DNA of 14,561 nucleotides from UBA9337 sp038331135. Its GTDB lineage: Bacteria > Patescibacteriota > Minisyncoccia > Moranbacterales > UBA9337. This document shows positions 12,660 to 14,561 of this stretch, in pieces. The stretch spans positions 1 through 14,561 of the forward strand of contig JBBQOS010000025.1 in NCBI GenBank assembly GCA_038331135.1, written 5' to 3'. The translations under genes were made by a program, and so were the position numbers. Under the pieces are notes generated by a model. That model had not been told where the DNA came from, did not search any database, and saw nothing but the letters and a program-made list of their open reading frames with translations. Positions within the stretch are counted from its first letter, which is position 1. Every line of letters starts with the position of its first letter.

Positions 12660-12902
12660 ATGTGGGGAAATTTTTGCAATGTAGGCTGGGGTGGAGGTGT
12701 CGTTTTTGGCTGGATATTTATGCTTTTATTTTGGGGACTTATCATCTGGGCGATTGTAGTGTTGGCCAAAAATATCACTAACGATGAGTCTCATAATAAA
12801 GATAAACACCAAGATAAATCTCTGGACATTTTGAGAGAACGTTATGCCACAGGAGAATTATCTAAAGAGGATTTTGAGAAAATGAGAAAAGATTTGCAGT
12901 AA
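12660..12902 (+). CDS. Small membrane protein with SHOCT domain (paralogue 2)
   Basis: 80 residues: Trp/Gly-rich N-terminus (MWGNFCNVGWGGG), a transmembrane helix at about 14-36 sharing WIFMLLFWGL with paralogue 1, a charged spacer, and a SHOCT tail (52-80, DKSLDILRERYATGELS...). The two proteins share 23 of 29 tail residues while spacer sequences differ. The duplication includes the upstream 31 bp. Single-gene unit with terminator at 12929-12962. Function unknown; a membrane-associated oligomerising or stress role is only a guess. Confidence 0.8.
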   Translation: MWGNFCNVGWGGGVVFGWIFMLLFWGLIIWAIVVLAKNITNDESHNKDKHQDKSLDILRERYATGELSKEDFEKMRKDLQ

Positions 12903-12928
12903 ATTTTTCTCTTAAGACAGATTATTTA

Positions 12929-12962
12929 AAAAAGTTAAATATCCAATATTTAACTTTTTTTA
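12929..12962. terminator. Bidirectional terminator after the second SHOCT gene
   Basis: A 14-bp perfect stem: AAAAAAGTTAAATA (12929-12942) with TATTTAACTTTTTT (12948-12961), loop TCCAA, T-run to 12962. Confidence 0.9.
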
Positions 12963-12965
12963 AAT

Positions 12966-12995
12966 TGACGAACAACCTTTGAATATGCTAGGATA
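12966..12995 (+). promoter_or_regulatory. Promoter of the membrane-anchored PsbP-like gene
   Basis: TTGACG (12966-12971), 18-bp spacer, TGC-TAGGAT (extended -10, 12987-12995). Start expected near 13002, leaving a leader of about 110 nt before the ATG at 13112 in which no clear regulatory structure was found. Confidence 0.6.
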
Positions 12996-13111
12996 TTAGG
13001 AACTAATTGAAGTTACTAATTTTAGAATATTTTTAGGTCAAGGTATTTTTTTAAAAGAGGCTCAGTCCTAATTTGTCTGAAAGTAATAAACGGGGATTAA
13101 ACTAAATAAAA

Positions 13112-14233
13112 ATGGGTAAGAAAAAAAAACTCAAAAAAATTAAAAAGCAGCAATATTTTTCTGAAGAATTAACGGGAGATACCAAAAATTGGGGAAAAGA
13201 AATTGTGGGCAAAGCAAGGCGTCTTTATCTCAAGGCTGGGTTAACTTTGAAAAAATGGAATAATATTTTTTGCACAGGAATGACTTGTCAGGCCAATCTT
13301 AAGCGAGATGGGATAATTATTACAGTGGCTATTTTAGTGGCGGCTACCTTTTTGGGCATAGGGCAATATACAGCCGCTATTAAAAAAGTAGTTCAAGAGA
13401 GGCAAAAAGAAATAATGATCCAGGAGGTGGTAGTGGAACAATTTGAAGAAGCTAATGCAAGTAAGATTAAAACTATCCAAGATAAAATAAGTACCGAAAA
13501 TTGGAAGGAATATGCAAGTGCTTGGTATGGTTTTAAAATAAAATATCCTCAAGATTGGAAAGCGCCAATAGTTCGTCCTTATAGCAGAGCCTCCCAATCG
13601 CTTTATCGCGTATCCTTTACTACTGACAATCAAGCGGACAGAAATTATATTGGTTTTGATGTAGCGGTTTATGATGTTAACACCGTAAAAGAGATTTTTA
13701 GAACTGACGAATTTCCTAAAATTGAAAGTGTCTCTCCAGAAGATATGGCTAAGTGTGAAAATATCGAAGGTCATCTGCTTGAAACAGGCGATTATCCAGC
13801 TGAAGAAATTTATATACCCCGAGGAGATGACTGTTACGGGGCGGTCTTGTTTTTTAGCGTGATAAAAGGGCAATATATTTATAATATAACACCCAGACTA
13901 AAAGATAACGTAACGACAGATAATGATCCAATGATAGAGTTAAGCGATAGTTTGCCTGAGTTTTTTGAAGCTATTTCTGTTTTTGAAAATATTGATATTG
14001 TGAGACCCAAGCCCAAACCAGTAGCCCCCAAAATTACCGCTCCCAACCCAGCCACTTATAATGTAGATGAATTTGGAAGAAAAGTTTGCGAAAAGAAAAA
14101 AGATAAGCCTGGCAAGAGCGATAGGGGAAAAGGAAAACATCTAGATATGGAATGTTGCTTGGATCCAGATGAATATCCCAATCCTCATTGCTACTATGAT
14201 GGCGCTAAATATGGAAAGTATTTGAGGCAATAA
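13112..14233 (+). CDS. Membrane-anchored extracytoplasmic protein with PsbP-like domain and Cys-rich tail
   Basis: 373 residues, not recognised as a named family. The N-terminus is strongly basic (GKKKKLKKIKK) and cytoplasmic by the positive-inside rule. One transmembrane helix spans about 67-87, followed by a charged, probably coiled segment (90-130). Residues 135-295 begin with YASAWYGFKIKYPQDWKAP, the opening pattern of PsbP-like/MOG1-type domains that I associate with surface proteins of Patescibacteria and Firmicutes. A Pro/Lys linker (298-312) leads to a C-terminal tail with Cys326, Cys348, Cys349 and Cys360 (MECCLDPDEYPNPHCYY), suggesting disulfides or a small metal site. Cys215 and Cys241 lie in the globular part. 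Monocistronic with its own promoter. Role unknown; cell-surface binding is conceivable. Confidence 0.6.
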   Translation: MGKKKKLKKIKKQQYFSEELTGDTKNWGKEIVGKARRLYLKAGLTLKKWNNIFCTGMTCQANLKRDGIIITVAILVAATFLGIGQYTAAIKKVVQERQKEIMIQEVVVEQFEEANASKIKTIQDKISTENWKEYASAWYGFKIKYPQDWKAPIVRPYSRASQSLYRVSFTTDNQADRNYIGFDVAVYDVNTVKEIFRTDEFPKIESVSPEDMAKCENIEGHLLETGDYPAEEIYIPRGDDCYGAVLFFSVIKGQYIYNITPRLKDNVTTDNDPMIELSDSLPEFFEAISVFENIDIVRPKPKPVAPKITAPNPATYNVDEFGRKVCEKKKDKPGKSDRGKGKHLDMECCLDPDEYPNPHCYYDGAKYGKYLRQ

Positions 14234-14425
14234 AAAATTAAAACAAAATAACATTAAAACATAAAAACAATCTAGTAATTTAGCAATATAACAATTTCCA
14301 AATAATCAAAATGTATTTGATTTCTTTTTAATTTGAGATTTGTTTGGGTTATTGTTTCTTGGAATTTGTGTCTTGCTTAATATATTCCATATATTTGTAT
14401 AGATTTGTAATTTGTAAAGCCACAA

Positions 14426-14454
14426 TTGCGGATTTTTCCAAAAAATAGTATTAT
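14426..14454 (+). promoter_or_regulatory. Promoter of scpA, giving a leaderless message
   Basis: TTGCGG (14426-14431), 17-bp spacer, TATTAT (14449-14454). The ATG at 14462 begins seven bases after the -10 box, just where transcription should start, so the mRNA would have no leader. Confidence 0.6.
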
Positions 14455-14461
14455 AGATACG

Positions 14462-14561
14462 ATGTACAATGTAAAAATAGAACAATTTGAAGGTCCATTG
14501 GATCTCCTTTTAGAACTTATAAATAAGGAGAAGATGGATATCACCAATATAAGCTTGGCTC
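14462..14561 (+). CDS. scpA: Segregation and condensation protein A, N-terminal part (cut by window end)
   Basis: The first 33 codons read MYNVKIEQFEGPLDLLLELI and on to NKEKMDITNISLA. The F-x-G-P-L-D-L-L-L-x-L-I block followed by (K/E)-x-x-x-D-I-x-x-I is the hallmark start of ScpA (kleisin of the bacterial SMC condensin complex), whose N-terminal helices bind the SMC neck. The gene continues beyond the window. scpB would be the expected next gene. Confidence 0.9.
   Translation, partial: MYNVKIEQFEGPLDLLLELINKEKMDITNISLA

Noticed and set aside
13334..13873. Long open frame on the minus strand
   Set aside because: It lies wholly inside the membrane-anchored gene on the other strand, has an amino-acid composition typical of antisense reading, and has no promoter or family features.
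1..14561. tRNA, rRNA, CRISPR array, transposase or integrase
   Set aside because: No cloverleaf, rRNA segment, regularly spaced repeats or recombinase motif was found on either strand.

Overview
The window is AT-rich and densely packed, with small genes, many terminators and starts that mostly lack a Shine-Dalgarno sequence. The gene families point to a member of the Candidate Phyla Radiation (Patescibacteria, Parcubacteria-like). The supporting signs are a DEAD-box helicase with a short basic tail and an FKGAYINPQMF-type segment before the core, a PIF1-type helicase with a C-terminal helix-turn-helix, tiny Trp/Gly-rich membrane proteins with a SHOCT tail, and an MltG/M23/lytic transglycosylase set. 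TGA is used as a stop codon and all genes read intact in the standard bacterial code, which argues against the UGA-recoding lineages (Gracilibacteria, SR1). This lineage call is inference from family resemblance.

Layout. 1-350: terminators and a structured leader. 351-4631 (+): secreted lytic transglycosylase, then a run of PIF1 helicase, prolyl-tRNA editing protein and MltG, ending in a bidirectional terminator. 4732-6063 (-): DEAD-box RNA helicase. 6064-6485: two divergent promoters. 6486-7568 (+): a stand-alone LexA-like repressor and the first SHOCT protein. 7615-10092: a restriction-modification cassette bounded by two perfect 36-bp direct repeats. 10093-10575: gene-poor scar with what looks like the first codons of a type I restriction R subunit. 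10576-12902 (+): GNAT acetyltransferase, TIM-barrel protein, M23 peptidase, second SHOCT protein. 13112-14233 (+): membrane-anchored extracytoplasmic protein. 14462-end: the first 33 codons of scpA.

The most unusual part is the cassette at 7615-10092. It encodes a small XRE/C-protein-like regulator and a PD-(D/E)XK-type nuclease on the + strand. Converging on them, with overlapping stop codons, is a 522-residue fusion of a complete, apparently self-cleavable LexA (wHTH plus S24 peptidase) with a complete C5-cytosine DNA methyltransferase. The promoter of the fusion has a 17-bp spacer consisting exactly of the direct repeat TTCGGT-N5-TTCGGT, a plausible operator for its own LexA domain. The inferred circuit is a methyltransferase that represses itself and is released by RecA-stimulated self-cleavage when DNA is damaged, including by its partner nuclease. 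This would couple restriction-modification to the SOS response. The cassette carries no integrase or transposase.

Much of the rest serves the cell envelope (lytic transglycosylase, MltG, M23 peptidase, SHOCT proteins, a PsbP-like surface protein) or nucleic-acid maintenance (PIF1, DEAD helicase, LexA, ScpA).
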